Assembly (NCBI GenBank): GCA_903927965.1
Contig: CAIYPA010000305.1
Location: forward strand, 1 to 62,917
Length of the DNA: 62,917 nt
Reading direction: 5' to 3'
Origin: an uncultured Bacteroidia bacterium
Lineage (GTDB): Bacteria; Bacteroidota; Bacteroidia; Bacteroidales; Prolixibacteraceae
Shown here: positions 9,901-19,408 of the stretch, in pieces
Numbering within the stretch: position 1 is the stretch's first letter
Layout: each line of letters starts with the position of its first letter
Made by a program: the position numbers and the translations under genes
The notes under the pieces: generated by a model
What the model saw: only the letters and a program-made list of their open reading frames with translations
What the model was told of the DNA's origin: nothing
Databases searched by the model: none

Positions 9901-10483
9901 CAAGGACGATTTGTTCTTCTACTGAAAAAACTAAGGTTGTTGATGATTGGTCACAACGTCTCTCAGCCTTTAGGGCACCAATAATCTCCCCATGTATTCC
10001 GCGGATCGGAACCCCCAAAAATGTCTTTAAACTTAATCGGCTATCAGGAGACATTTCAGGGTCATGGGTACCCAATCGATGCGGATGTTTGATAACCTCT
10101 TCAGTTGTTCTTGCCAGAAAAGATTTGCCGGTTGAAAGAATCCATCCTGTAATCCCAAGTCGTTTATCAAATATAGGAGGATTTTCATCGACCTCATCAT
10201 CTGGAACGACTTCACATTTTGCCTTACCAATAAATTGTCGTTGGTAACCATCCCCGGCACATTGTGTCGCTGTTTTCCTATCTTCGTCCACAATATAAAT
10301 GGAGCAAGCACTCGCCTGTAGGATAATTTGCACCTGTTCGGCAATGTATTGCAATACTTCATCCCTGTTTAATTGGGGTGAAAGAGTACGTAAAAAATGG
10401 CATTGTATGTCGGCAGAATGTTTCTGTGCAGAAAGTTTTTCAGTTGTCATATTTTCGGAATTAAATGATTGGTCAGTTTTCAA
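6902..10483 (-). CDS. triple-GAF sensor fused to STAND-like NTPase
   Basis: A 1193-residue protein. Three GAF domains span roughly 28-205, 220-400 and 420-620. Each carries a GLT/GITxWI segment and an HPHxxGxxD motif near residues 134, 331 and 526, a regular spacing of about 196. A helical linker (about 620-815) leads to an NTPase with Walker A GERRIGKTS (about 853-861) and Walker B LVLMIDEFEQLD (about 957-968). The C-terminal ~80 residues look like a winged helix. GAF domains bind small molecules such as cyclic nucleotides, and the STAND fold suggests a ligand-gated switch. It is the first gene of an operon and has a well-formed promoter at 10522-10553. Ligand and output are unknown. Confidence 0.85.
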   Translation of the reverse strand: MKTDQSFNSENMTTEKLSAQKHSADIQCHFLRTLSPQLNRDEVLQYIAEQVQIILQASACSIYIVDEDRKTATQCAGDGYQRQFIGKAKCEVVPDDEVDENPPIFDKRLGITGWILSTGKSFLARTTEEVIKHPHRLGTHDPEMSPDSRLSLKTFLGVPIRGIHGEIIGALKAERRCDQSSTTLVFSVEEQIVLETIARVTSKSLNYLKTARTRNVNSAITAWARDVISEASITESDLDGFLSLVVNVVASAMHADSCGIFLTDPDKNTLTQRAGTGSQKTKSVIRSYLLPKKENIPIIPSKDCEKVGLTAWIAATGKSYYAPNFEVLHIHPHHRGEYDPHNFKTGNEICGAFLGVPLQVGGDIVGTLKVENISYIGKPDLREFDKEAHRRFDVLAQDIALAIVRLQQHATDPYQVIINAQKTIFQILRGNQDVEALVSTVVNKTMELLQARACALFLKEGNMLIQPDWAAVGYSKNLPGKRREYYLVRPDEIIENPKQDEKIGLTVWIAVKQKKFTARSNTELRLHPHHKGVYDNFNFDKKLGEQCESFMGVPLVVGDELLGVLKVESKKKIVDRNEEYTYFNEQDELVFDLIAKSVAIAIENARLSESRRFAEQILAHSNSVLPDLHKFVKNNTPAVETLNQVAKLLKGEKGDIAKIVENYASLLQPDFLERYLDGIPNLVSQFGDFLEGGRAMGRLYVEFSRALSLIGVEGLANFCSHSTLRIDVQLGPQFFLAKPTDLFIELIGQVKHDLQGEAVTRNSLENVRIHLENAKTRTQNLTPPEMGIMSRIINRWLTIIKNTEDDFTRIESPYIVGVPIDPTKSPFFGRRDVFEWVTENLHGATQKNILVFHGERRIGKTSILLQLEKGKLGETFRNNPERPTCPVYIDLQGLNDWETCNFLHGLCKVITKEVISQNPLLIREIIVPHLSSFRESPFGTFQEYIYKICLQLGNKLLVLMIDEFEQLDRMVLKSLDKKIYEQLRYLMQHLQNLTIIFSGSHELEELSTEYRGLVQSIALIHEVSYLSKEDSENLIRQPIAGLVGFEDAAVEELWQYTHGHPYLIQYLCNELIRDMNKRGDGNYIAKGHVGNVIQKIICERHFFLNNLWNECHKHEKAILYLLAIENHSKQNKMSTSDLVAQLTSFTEMEVWDTIKRLSKRRLIERDNECKYSHTIMLFSLWIYKNFPEEQHEK

Positions 10484-10521
10484 ATGTGAGCAAACGTATT
10501 CGCTTTAAATTTAGCGCTTTC

Positions 10522-10553
10522 CAAAAGTAAATTAAACAATAATTAAATGCAAA
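10522..10553 (-). promoter_or_regulatory. Bacteroidota-type promoter of the GAF-NTPase operon
   Basis: Read on the minus strand, TTTG (10553-10550), a 20-nt spacer, and TACTTTTG (10529-10522) match the Bacteroidota consensus TTTG / TAnnTTTG. The ATG at 10483 lies about 38 nt downstream, giving a short leader. No operator is evident. Confidence 0.65.
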
Positions 10554-10860
10554 TAGAATGAACTATTTTTTGGTGCCATGGACATTAAAAAAAATAATAA
10601 ATAAAGTAGGTCAATATGCTGCTATACTGTTAGCTATTAGATAAATAGATCATTTCAATTATTTGTTCTATGATTATAACAAATTTTACAGATTTTCATC
10701 AAATCCATCCGTGCCATCTTGTCAGAGTTGCGTGTCAGTAAAATACAGGGCTTAAAGGTCTGTAATACAATTAAATAAAGATAGATTTATTTTGTAGTGG
10801 AATTTTCTTGTGCAAAAATGTCCTGTCTCCGGGTCAAAACAGGTCATTTCCATTTCTGGC
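10554..10860. other. AT-rich intergenic region, nothing coding seen
   Basis: The stretch between the divergent GAF-NTPase and groES promoters holds only short ORFs with no family resemblance. No CIRCE (TTAGCACTC-N9-GAGTGCTAA) or tRNA-like fold was found. A segment near 10690-10740 (CAGATTTTCATCAAATCC, CCGTGCCATC) looks like a decayed dispersed repeat. Confidence 0.5.
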
Positions 10861-10871
10861 ATATTTTCTGA

Positions 10872-10879
10872 TAGGTTTG
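10872..10879 (+). promoter_or_regulatory. -7 element upstream of groES-groEL
   Basis: TAGGTTTG fits TAnnTTTG and lies 46 nt before the groES ATG. The -33 region (TTTCCA, about 10847-10852) is only a weak match. No CIRCE operator is visible, so heat-shock control by HrcA is not supported from sequence. Confidence 0.5.
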
Positions 10880-10924
10880 CGCTACAACGATAAAATTATT
10901 GTCTAATTATAAATAAAATTCGAA

Positions 10925-11203
10925 ATGGCAGAACTTAAAGGAAAGATCCTTGCCGGCAAAGTATTGGTAGAGCCGAAGCAAGCAGTTACAAAAACAGCAG
11001 GTGGAATCATCATCCCTGACTCAGCGAAAGAAAAACCCCTTGCAGGTACAGTTGTACTGGTAGGAATTGCAAAAAAAGACGAAACAGTTGAAGTAAAGGT
11101 TGGAGATACCGTTTTCTACGGAAAATATTCAGGAACCGAATTGACAATCGAAGGCAACGACTATCTTCTGATTTCACAATCTGATGTTCTTTTCATCGCT
11201 TAG
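10925..11203 (+). CDS. groS: co-chaperonin GroES
   Basis: The 92-residue protein has the full Cpn10 fold. The mobile-loop region reads TKTAGGIIIPDSAKEKP (about 21-37), and the VGDTVFYGKYSGTE and C-terminal YLLISQSDVLFIA segments are family-typical. It forms the heptameric lid of GroEL in the cytoplasm. groEL follows 49 bp downstream, the usual two-gene operon. Length equals that of typical bacterial GroES (90-97). Some Bacteroidota place groES elsewhere with extensions; here it is canonical. Confidence 0.97.
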   Translation: MAELKGKILAGKVLVEPKQAVTKTAGGIIIPDSAKEKPLAGTVVLVGIAKKDETVEVKVGDTVFYGKYSGTELTIEGNDYLLISQSDVLFIA

Positions 11204-11249
11204 TTAACTGATTAATTTATTGATTATTACAATTATTTAAAAACATTGA

Positions 11250-12890
<1,641 letters not shown>

Positions 12891-12936
12891 TCCATAAACC
12901 CAATATATAAATCAGCCTTTTTAAGGTTGAATCATT

Positions 12937-12967
12937 AAAACCGACAGGAATTCCTGCCGGTTTTTTT
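12937..12967 (+). terminator. Rho-independent terminator of groES-groEL
   Basis: AAACCGACAGGAA pairs with TTCCTGCCGGTTT (one A-C mismatch), followed by seven T residues. It lies 47 nt after the groEL stop and just before the mntP promoter. Confidence 0.88.
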
Positions 12968-12987
12968 ATTACTCAATGGAAGAATTT

Positions 12988-12995
12988 TATCTTTG
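12988..12995 (+). promoter_or_regulatory. -7 element of mntP
   Basis: TATCTTTG fits TAnnTTTG and lies 16 nt before the ATG at 13012. Transcription from it would begin downstream of the alternative ATG at 12976, which argues that 13012 is the real start. Confidence 0.5.
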
Positions 12996-13011
12996 CAGCT
13001 CAAAATTTTTC

Positions 13012-13578
13012 ATGGATCTATTAACTGTTATTATTCTTGCCATTGGCCTCTCGATGGATAGTTTTGCGGTCTCAATCGGATGTGGCCTGGCAGAGCAGAA
13101 AATTTCGTTCCGCCACGCTGCGAGGATCTCTTTCTCCTTTGCTTTTTTTCAGGGAATGCTTCCTGTTGTGGGATGGTTCTTGGGAACAGGAATAAAGGAA
13201 TACGTCGAAGGATTTGACCATTGGATTGCCTTTTTCCTGTTGCTGTTCTTAGGTGGCAAAATGATTGCAGAAAGTTTCAATCGCGATGATGAAGGTGGAA
13301 TGTCCAATATCTATTCCTGGAAACACATTATCACACTTTCGATTGCGACAAGTATAGATGCTTTGGTGGTAGGTTTCACTTACGCTTTAGCTTCAACGCG
13401 CAATATTTTTGGAGGTGCTTTGATTATCGGCGCGGTTACATTTTTCTTTGCTATGCTGGGAATTAAAATAGGCAAGGATGTGGGCAGTTCGCTTGGTCCA
13501 AAAGTTGAATTAATCGGGGGTTTAATTCTGATTGGAATCGGGATTAAGGTTTTAATCCAACATTTATTTTCAATATGA
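13012..13578 (+). CDS. mntP: manganese efflux pump MntP
   Basis: 188 residues from the preferred ATG at 13012; an upstream in-frame ATG at 12976 is inside the promoter. Six hydrophobic helices are seen. The two conserved acidic signatures of the MntP/YebN family are GLSMDSFAVSIGCG (first helix) and IATSIDALVVGF (fourth helix), whose aspartates lie in the membrane. The family exports Mn2+ and protects from manganese excess. Length matches E. coli MntP (188). No yybP-ykoY-like riboswitch was seen: the leader is too short. A bidirectional terminator separates it from the convergent gene. Confidence 0.93.
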   Translation: MDLLTVIILAIGLSMDSFAVSIGCGLAEQKISFRHAARISFSFAFFQGMLPVVGWFLGTGIKEYVEGFDHWIAFFLLLFLGGKMIAESFNRDDEGGMSNIYSWKHIITLSIATSIDALVVGFTYALASTRNIFGGALIIGAVTFFFAMLGIKIGKDVGSSLGPKVELIGGLILIGIGIKVLIQHLFSI

Positions 13579-13579
13579 T

Positions 13580-13614
13580 AAACCCTCAAGGTTATGCCAT
13601 CCTTGAGGGTTTAT
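13580..13614. terminator. bidirectional terminator between convergent genes
   Basis: A perfect 12-bp stem, AAACCCTCAAGG (13580-13591) with CCTTGAGGGTTT (13601-13612), and a 9-nt loop. It is T-rich on the plus side and followed by ATCATATTG on the minus side. It serves mntP (+) and the small gene ending at 13621 (-). Confidence 0.82.
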
Positions 13615-13620
13615 TTCTTT

Positions 13621-13908
13621 CTATTTTGCGATTAATCCTTCGAGTTTCCCATAAGTACTTTCAAGGCCCACAATAAAATCACTTTTAATTTTGCGGTAAT
13701 GCTGTTTTACCAAGGCTGAATTTGCTTTGCCTTCCGGATGGTTGGTACGGTCGAGCATTGTATTGTTCAGTATTACAGCTTCTTCAATGATTGATAATAC
13801 ATTCAGGTCTTTCTTGTCATCAAATGTTTCCAAAAAGTCGATACAATCACCGATTAATTGAGAGGTCATCATCCCAATTTCTTTTTTTAAACGTCGTACA
13901 CTTGCCAT
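13621..13908 (-). CDS. small helical protein of unknown function
   Basis: About 95 residues starting at MASVRRLKKEIG; a start at 13944 would add 12 residues of poor character. The protein is all-helical by pattern (IGMMTSQLIGDCIDFLETF, LNVLSIIEEAVILNN) with no signal peptide and no membrane helix. It resembles small hypothetical proteins found in many Bacteroidota but no named family is recognised. It lies 82 bp after the Ig-like lipoprotein gene on the same strand and may be the last gene of that operon. It ends at a strong terminator. Confidence 0.7.
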   Translation of the reverse strand: MASVRRLKKEIGMMTSQLIGDCIDFLETFDDKKDLNVLSIIEEAVILNNTMLDRTNHPEGKANSALVKQHYRKIKSDFIVGLESTYGKLEGLIAK

Positions 13909-13990
13909 TTCCTTTGTTTTTATGTGAAGGCATCTTTTAATCATAGGGTCAACGATGCCATATTGCCCCTGGACTTATCTTTATATTGTT

Positions 13991-15853
13991 CTAAAACGCT
14001 TTTGTGCTTTTCCTTTTCTTCAATTTATCCTTGAGTTTCTGGGCTTCCAATTCTTCGTCCACAATCTTTTTACTGAAATTGTGCTGGGTTGGCAGCGTCC
14101 AATTGTCCTTGTTTTCCCAATTCGACCTAACCTTTACAACACTAAGATAATACATGACCTCTTCTGGTTGGACCCTCTTTTTCAAATCGCCAGAATCCCA
14201 TTTACCATTGCCATTCCTGTCAAAGATCGCTTTGATCAAATATTTTCTTGGTTCGAGGTACTTAAAAGTTACCAAGCCATCTTTTAATACTGTGACAGAT
14301 TGAATGACCTTCTCATCTTTTTCATCCCCAAGTAGCTGTATAATAGTGGGAATTGTGACATTTTTGATATTCAATATGATTTTGCCGTAAGCCTCTTCCT
14401 CCTTGGTTTTGAACTCCTCTTTCAATTTTTTGGAATAGATACCATAGATATTCCCGATAGCACCCGAGTCGATCGCCATTTTATAGTTTGTCCCATATTT
14501 CCATTTATGCTGTAAATGATACCTTCGTTTATTTAGGGAATCAATTTTAAGCCTATACGATATGGATTTGAAAAGGGTATCCACTTTTTCAAAAAGTGAT
14601 ATTTTCGTACTGTCAAAAGTTGAAATGGGTTCAGGTGATTCAATTGTTATGTCACGATAGACATCGAATCCTGACCTGGCATTGGTACCGATAGGGAAGG
14701 AAAGTATCTCCTTTTCGATTTTGTGCCGTTCCTTTCGCTTGTTTTTATTGGCTTGCATAACGTCGGTAAAAAAAAGCTTGATCGTATCATTCTTGACATA
14801 GAACTTCTTTAAGCTATCTTGCTGAATATAAGAGAGTTTAAATATTAAAGTATCCCTATTGTAAACTGTTGAATCGGTCAGCCAAATCCTTATGGAATCA
14901 GATTTTACCGACTTTTCGGTATAATTCCAACCTGGCTTAGCTTTAAAATTAATCGGCTCAATATTAAAAGTATCGGCAACACTTTGCGTGAAAAAAAGAT
15001 TGACAACTTTACGGGAAGGGTGTTCGGATTTGTCGAGACGTAGGTTAAAGAAGTCCTCCCCAAACCGTAGAAGGTAGAGCGGATCGGGTGAGAATTTGGT
15101 TTTCCCAAAAATAAGAAGGGTATCATTACCCGTAACAACGGTGTCCCTTTTAGCCAGGAATTGAGCGGAGGGGATCACCAAATTATCTATAAAGGAGATT
15201 GAATCTGCCCCAGGTGTGAACTTCCGGTTGTTGTCAATGTCGCTAACACCATAAACCTGAAAAGTATCGGCTGGTAGATTCGTAACAGCAAAAAAGCCCT
15301 TTGAGTCAGTTTTGGCAATAAAGTCGGGTTTTGTCTTATAAATCAATGTATCTGATCTACCTTTATACAAAAATACATAGGAGTTGGTAACAGGTTCCAG
15401 ATTAAATGCGTCTTTTACAAATCCTACGATCCTAAGCGTGTCGAGTTTTGGTCCTGTCGAGAAAGCAATTCTCAGGTTCCTTAACGGATTTCTTTCGTTG
15501 TTATCCGAAATACCATCTTTGAGGTCAAGAGAATAGGTCGTATTTGGCTTCAACTTCTCATTCAAATCGATCACCAAGGACTTCCCTTTCGTCCTGAAGA
15601 CAGGTCGTTTGGTGGTTGGCGGTGAAACGACAAATTTTTCGTTAAGCCCTTCAACTACTACAAATTCATTGAAGTATAACCTAATTTTCTGATCGGTATA
15701 ATTTGTCTGATTGAACGATGGGCTGCTTCTGATAATAAAAGGTGGAATGGTATCTTTTAATCCGCCACGGGGCATGCCGATATTGGCACACGAAACGAAA
15801 AAAGAGAGATAACCAATGACAATAATTACCAGATAGATTAATTTATTTGCCAA
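13991..15853 (-). CDS. Ig-like domain lipoprotein (SbsA/Big_5 type)
   Basis: 620 residues with an N-terminal hydrophobic segment ending SFFVSC, a lipobox with Cys near residue 22. The mature part opens with the Big_5 pattern KDTIPPFIIRSSP, IRLYFNEFV, KPNTTYSLDL and GISDNNERNPL (about 35-130). A long beta-rich region follows, and a C-terminal part holds AIFDRNGNGKWDSGD, like a surface-protein loop. It is probably an outer-membrane lipoprotein of structural or envelope role; no enzymatic motif is seen. It starts 14 bp after the DUF4270 gene, so the two are co-transcribed. Its basic tail (KLKDKLKKRKSTKAF) is unusual. Confidence 0.82.
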   Translation of the reverse strand: MANKLIYLVIIVIGYLSFFVSCANIGMPRGGLKDTIPPFIIRSSPSFNQTNYTDQKIRLYFNEFVVVEGLNEKFVVSPPTTKRPVFRTKGKSLVIDLNEKLKPNTTYSLDLKDGISDNNERNPLRNLRIAFSTGPKLDTLRIVGFVKDAFNLEPVTNSYVFLYKGRSDTLIYKTKPDFIAKTDSKGFFAVTNLPADTFQVYGVSDIDNNRKFTPGADSISFIDNLVIPSAQFLAKRDTVVTGNDTLLIFGKTKFSPDPLYLLRFGEDFFNLRLDKSEHPSRKVVNLFFTQSVADTFNIEPINFKAKPGWNYTEKSVKSDSIRIWLTDSTVYNRDTLIFKLSYIQQDSLKKFYVKNDTIKLFFTDVMQANKNKRKERHKIEKEILSFPIGTNARSGFDVYRDITIESPEPISTFDSTKISLFEKVDTLFKSISYRLKIDSLNKRRYHLQHKWKYGTNYKMAIDSGAIGNIYGIYSKKLKEEFKTKEEEAYGKIILNIKNVTIPTIIQLLGDEKDEKVIQSVTVLKDGLVTFKYLEPRKYLIKAIFDRNGNGKWDSGDLKKRVQPEEVMYYLSVVKVRSNWENKDNWTLPTQHNFSKKIVDEELEAQKLKDKLKKRKSTKAF

Positions 15854-15867
15854 CCTATTCCAATTTA

Positions 15868-17187
15868 TTATTTGTAGCGTGTGTAAGTAACGTTAAATTC
15901 AATTGGTAAGGCACTTTTGGCCCCTTTCAAAACAACTCTCCTCCCTGAAAAGTTGCGCTCGGTAGAAACCAGGTAAAATCCGTTATTGTGCATCGCTGTA
16001 CCATCAGTATTCAACCCTTTCATCAGTTTCTCCAAATGTTGGGTCACGTTAAAGGAATATGTTGCTGTTGTGGCATCAAAATATCCGCCATAATAAGTAC
16101 TTGAAAGCTCGCTATCTTTAGGAAATTCTTCATCACCTGAATCCGTAATAACTTTCAGGTACAATCTGTCGGGCATATTGTAGCGCTTGAAGTCGCTCAT
16201 AATTGTATCGGCATGGATGATAAGGGTTGCCTTATTGATAATATAATTCGTGGAATCCTGCCATTTGGAAAGCGTAGGCACCAATATTTTTGTCCTGATC
16301 CCCCCGGTAGGTTGAACATATATAAGCGAATCGGTACTGGTCTGGGTATCCAAAAATTGCTTGAACCTTGCACGGGTATAATCATGGACATATCCAGCCA
16401 CATTGGCCGAGTTTTTCGAAATCCGGTATGCAAAACCAAGTGTATCTTTATAGGCATCATGATAATATAAAACAAGCGAGGAAGATGTAGGGTCAATGCT
16501 TACAAGTGTACCCTTCCTGCTGATTGGGGCAGACTCTACATACAAACCCTTGAAGATATCCATGAACACATCATTGCTTATCATCTTTAACGAGTCAACA
16601 CTTAGGAGTTTAGTTCCAAAAGAGTTGTTCAAACGGACACTGATTACTTGTTGAGTTGTGTCGGCCAAAGTGGAATCAGTCCTTAATTTAGGTATAAAAC
16701 TGCCACTTCCAAGAGGCTCATTTGAGGCTAGATTTTTAATATTGAATGATGAAAGATATTTTGCATCATAGTTCAGGCTATTGGTCAATTCGTAAACCTT
16801 AAAATTCTGAACGCTAACCGTGTCCCCATAGATAATTTTGTAATACATTCTTAAAACAGTGGAATCAAGGATGGCGCTTGGATCATAATCTGGATGATAA
16901 GGAAGCCTGAACTGGGCAGCAAAAGATGCATCGGTACGCCCGAACAATGGATCATTGAAACTACCTAGTAAATTGTATTTGGGACGGTCAACCCTTATTT
17001 TAGTATCAGAAAATGGATTGGTTGAAATGGTGGAGACATCCTGATAATACTTTGTTTCCAAAACTTTAACGCCAGGCAACAAATTAATTCCGAGGGTTTG
17101 GTCACCCTTTGTACATCCCCAAACAAGCACAGAAAATAAAAGAAGCACCCCAATCAGGTTTTTCAAAGCAAAATATCTATCTTTCAA
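15868..17187 (-). CDS. DUF4270 lipoprotein
   Basis: 439 residues with signal peptide and lipobox VLVWGC (Cys near 25). The mature N-terminus (GDQTLGINLLPG, then PKYNLLGSFNDPLFGRTDAS) is characteristic of DUF4270 (PF14092), a beta-rich family limited to Bacteroidota. The biochemical role is unknown. The gene sits between a GT5-like gene (34 bp upstream) and the Ig-like lipoprotein gene (14 bp downstream). The arrangement next to panC-panD recurs in Bacteroidota as I recall it, so the context is probably ancestral. Confidence 0.88.
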   Translation of the reverse strand: MKDRYFALKNLIGVLLLFSVLVWGCTKGDQTLGINLLPGVKVLETKYYQDVSTISTNPFSDTKIRVDRPKYNLLGSFNDPLFGRTDASFAAQFRLPYHPDYDPSAILDSTVLRMYYKIIYGDTVSVQNFKVYELTNSLNYDAKYLSSFNIKNLASNEPLGSGSFIPKLRTDSTLADTTQQVISVRLNNSFGTKLLSVDSLKMISNDVFMDIFKGLYVESAPISRKGTLVSIDPTSSSLVLYYHDAYKDTLGFAYRISKNSANVAGYVHDYTRARFKQFLDTQTSTDSLIYVQPTGGIRTKILVPTLSKWQDSTNYIINKATLIIHADTIMSDFKRYNMPDRLYLKVITDSGDEEFPKDSELSSTYYGGYFDATTATYSFNVTQHLEKLMKGLNTDGTAMHNNGFYLVSTERNFSGRRVVLKGAKSALPIEFNVTYTRYK

Positions 17188-17221
17188 TGTGTTATACTTT
17201 TATTAAAATCAGCGAAAATTA

Positions 17222-18028
17222 TTAAAAAATATTGTAAAAATCGAAATAGGAATTGATGTAAGCTTCTTTTGACTGATAATCAAGAAACGGTTTGCCCGAA
17301 GCTTTCATATAATCCTCTAATTCCTTATTGATGCTTTCACTCCCCTTTGTAGTTGCGTCAGAATAATCAATTGCCAACTTCCCAAAATTTACAAAATTTG
17401 GATCTTTGATCACTGAAATCTCATTGATGTCAATTCCATCCTCTGCAATTTTTTGGGCCATGTTGCTATTCAACGGACTGTTGTAGTGATCGTCATAAAC
17501 CGTATAAATTATTTTCGCATTGGCAAACAGGGGGTTGTCCTTGTAAGTTCTTTTGACAAATAAGGGTACCATTCCAGTAAACCAACCATGACAATGAATA
17601 ATATCGGGCGACCAACGCAATTTGATTACCGTTTCCAACACGCCCCTGGCAAAGAATATTGCCCTTTCGTCGTTATCATCGAATTCTATTCCCTCATCGT
17701 TGGCTATTGTAAACTTTCGTTGAAAATAGTCCTCATTATCAATAAAATAAACCTGCATACGAGCCGCCTGGATAGATGCCACCTTAATAATAAGCGGATG
17801 GTCATTGTCGTTAATAACCAGATTCATACCAGAAAGACGGATCACTTCATGAAGCTGGTTCCTCCTCTCATTGACACATCCGAAACGGGGCATAAATGTG
17901 CGGATCTCTTTTCCTCTTTCCTGAATACCTTGCGGAAGGTATCTTCCAATCTCAGAAATCTCAGATTCAGGTAGATAGGGTGTGATTTCCTGCGAGATAA
18001 ATAAAACCTTCTTCTTTTCCATTGCCAC
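17222..18028 (-). CDS. one-domain GT5-like protein (glycogen/starch synthase N-terminal domain)
   Basis: 268 residues, about half of a normal glycogen synthase (~480). It matches the N-terminal Rossmann domain: KVLFISQEITPYLPES, FMPRFGCVNERRNQLHEV, YFIDNEDYF, and DIIHCHGWFTGMVPLF. Two features are missing. The ADP-glucose-binding KTGG motif is replaced by PESEISEIG, and the C-terminal nucleotide-binding domain is absent. It is therefore unlikely to be a full synthase by itself; it may need a partner or have lost catalysis. A TTG-N20-TATTTTTG promoter precedes it. It starts the operon with the DUF4270 and Ig-like genes. Confidence 0.82.
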   Translation of the reverse strand: MAMEKKKVLFISQEITPYLPESEISEIGRYLPQGIQERGKEIRTFMPRFGCVNERRNQLHEVIRLSGMNLVINDNDHPLIIKVASIQAARMQVYFIDNEDYFQRKFTIANDEGIEFDDNDERAIFFARGVLETVIKLRWSPDIIHCHGWFTGMVPLFVKRTYKDNPLFANAKIIYTVYDDHYNSPLNSNMAQKIAEDGIDINEISVIKDPNFVNFGKLAIDYSDATTKGSESINKELEDYMKASGKPFLDYQSKEAYINSYFDFYNIF

Positions 18029-18043
18029 AACTTAAATATTTTG

Positions 18044-18074
18044 CAAAAATATATAAAATATACTGAATATTCAA
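18044..18074 (-). promoter_or_regulatory. Bacteroidota-type promoter of the GT5-DUF4270 operon
   Basis: On the minus strand, TTG (18074-18072), a 20-nt spacer and TATTTTTG (18051-18044). The ATG at 18028 is 15 nt downstream, so the leader is very short. Confidence 0.6.
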
Positions 18075-18197
18075 TCATTTCTCTGACCGCTTACTAATAA
18101 GTAATGTTGAGGATGTTAAAGTTTGGTCATTGAAGTTAAACAAAGACCTTTTATTGTGTTCACATTTTTTGTTCCTTTGCATTTAGTTTATTCATAA

Positions 18198-19043
18198 ATG
18201 GAACTTTATACTACAATTGCATCAATTAAGGAGGCCCTGGAAATCGGACGCTCTAAAGGTTTTACTATAGGATTTGTTCCTACCATGGGTGCCCTGCATA
18301 TAGGTCATTTGTCACTTGTCGAAGAGGCAGGTAAACTGTGCGACATCGTGGTCGTATCTATTTTTGTCAATCCAACCCAGTTTAATGACCCAAATGACCT
18401 TGCCAATTATCCCAGGACACTCGAATCGGACATGAAACTCCTTTCACCCATACGTTGTGATTGTGTTTTCGCACCTACTGTAGGGGAAATGTATCCCGAC
18501 CCGGATCAAAGAAAGTTTGATTTTGGAAATCTTGAGAGGGTCATGGAAGGCCGTTTCAGACCAGGACATTTCAATGGCGTTGCACAGATTGTCAGCAAAC
18601 TCTTTGACATCATAAGACCTAATAAAGCATTTTTTGGTCAAAAAGATTTTCAACAATTGGCAATTATTAATGAGCTTGTCCGCCAGAAGGGTTATCCAGT
18701 CGAAATTATCCCGTGTCCCATCGTTCGTGAAAATGATGGTCTGGCAATGAGCTCAAGAAACAGGTTATTGCTTCCACAATATCGTGAATGTGCACCACTG
18801 ATCTATATAACACTTCTTGAGGCCAAAAAACTTTCTTCAAAAAAATCAGTTGAAGAAATTCGTGAATACGTTGTTGATCAAATAAATGGTTCAAATTTAC
18901 TGGAAGTTGAGTATTTTGACATTGTCGATGACCGGTATTTAACATCTATTGAGAACTGGAGCACTTCAGGTGGAAAAATTGGGTGCATTGCCGTTTTTGC
19001 GGGGAAAGTGCGACTTATCGACAATATTATTTTTGACCTATAA
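18198..19043 (+). CDS. panC: pantothenate synthetase
   Basis: 281 residues, standard length. It condenses pantoate and beta-alanine with ATP through a pantoyl-adenylate. The HIGH-type motif lies in [17 protein letters not shown] (about 29-45), pantoate-binding residues in [15 protein letters not shown] is conserved, and the KMSKS equivalent is MSSRNRLLL (about 184-192). It is cytosolic. panD, which supplies beta-alanine, starts 11 bp downstream, so the two steps are co-transcribed. Upstream TTCCTTTG (18172-18179) is an imperfect -7 element. Confidence 0.97.
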   Translation: MELYTTIASIKEALEIGRSKGFTIGFVPTMGALHIGHLSLVEEAGKLCDIVVVSIFVNPTQFNDPNDLANYPRTLESDMKLLSPIRCDCVFAPTVGEMYPDPDQRKFDFGNLERVMEGRFRPGHFNGVAQIVSKLFDIIRPNKAFFGQKDFQQLAIINELVRQKGYPVEIIPCPIVRENDGLAMSSRNRLLLPQYRECAPLIYITLLEAKKLSSKKSVEEIREYVVDQINGSNLLEVEYFDIVDDRYLTSIENWSTSGGKIGCIAVFAGKVRLIDNIIFDL

Positions 19044-19054
19044 AAAAAGCAGAA

Positions 19055-19408
19055 ATGTTCATAGAAGTATGTAAATCCAAAATACACAGGGCTACCATTA
19101 CCGGGGCCGATCTTCAATATGTGGGAAGTATAACAATCGATGAAGACCTCATGGATGGTGCCAATCTGATTGAAAACGAAAAAGTCCAGGTTCTTGATGT
19201 CAACAATGGGGAACGCCTTGAAACCTATGTCATCCGTGGGGAACGGGGCAAAGGGGAGATTATCCTGAATGGACCGGCAGCCCGCAAAGTTTCGGTTGGA
19301 GATGTTGTTATCATTGTTTCATATGCTTCAATGGAATTTGAAGAAGCAAAACGGTTTAAACCAAGAATAATTTTTCCGGATACGGATACAAACAGGCTTG
19401 TAGGATAG
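19055..19408 (+). CDS. panD: aspartate 1-decarboxylase proenzyme
   Basis: 117 residues. The Gly24-Ser25 self-cleavage site in [13 protein letters not shown] generates the pyruvoyl cofactor; the catalytic Lys9 (CKSKIHRA) is present. The C-terminal beta-barrel segment [16 protein letters not shown] and VIIVSYASM are family-typical. It makes beta-alanine for PanC, encoded 11 bp upstream. It is of the short bacterial PanD type. Confidence 0.97.
   Translation: MFIEVCKSKIHRATITGADLQYVGSITIDEDLMDGANLIENEKVQVLDVNNGERLETYVIRGERGKGEIILNGPAARKVSVGDVVIIVSYASMEFEEAKRFKPRIIFPDTDTNRLVG

Noticed and set aside
10554-10860. Possible structured RNA or tRNA upstream of groES
   Set aside because: No cloverleaf, no conserved GC-rich stems and no known motif were visible in this AT-rich stretch.
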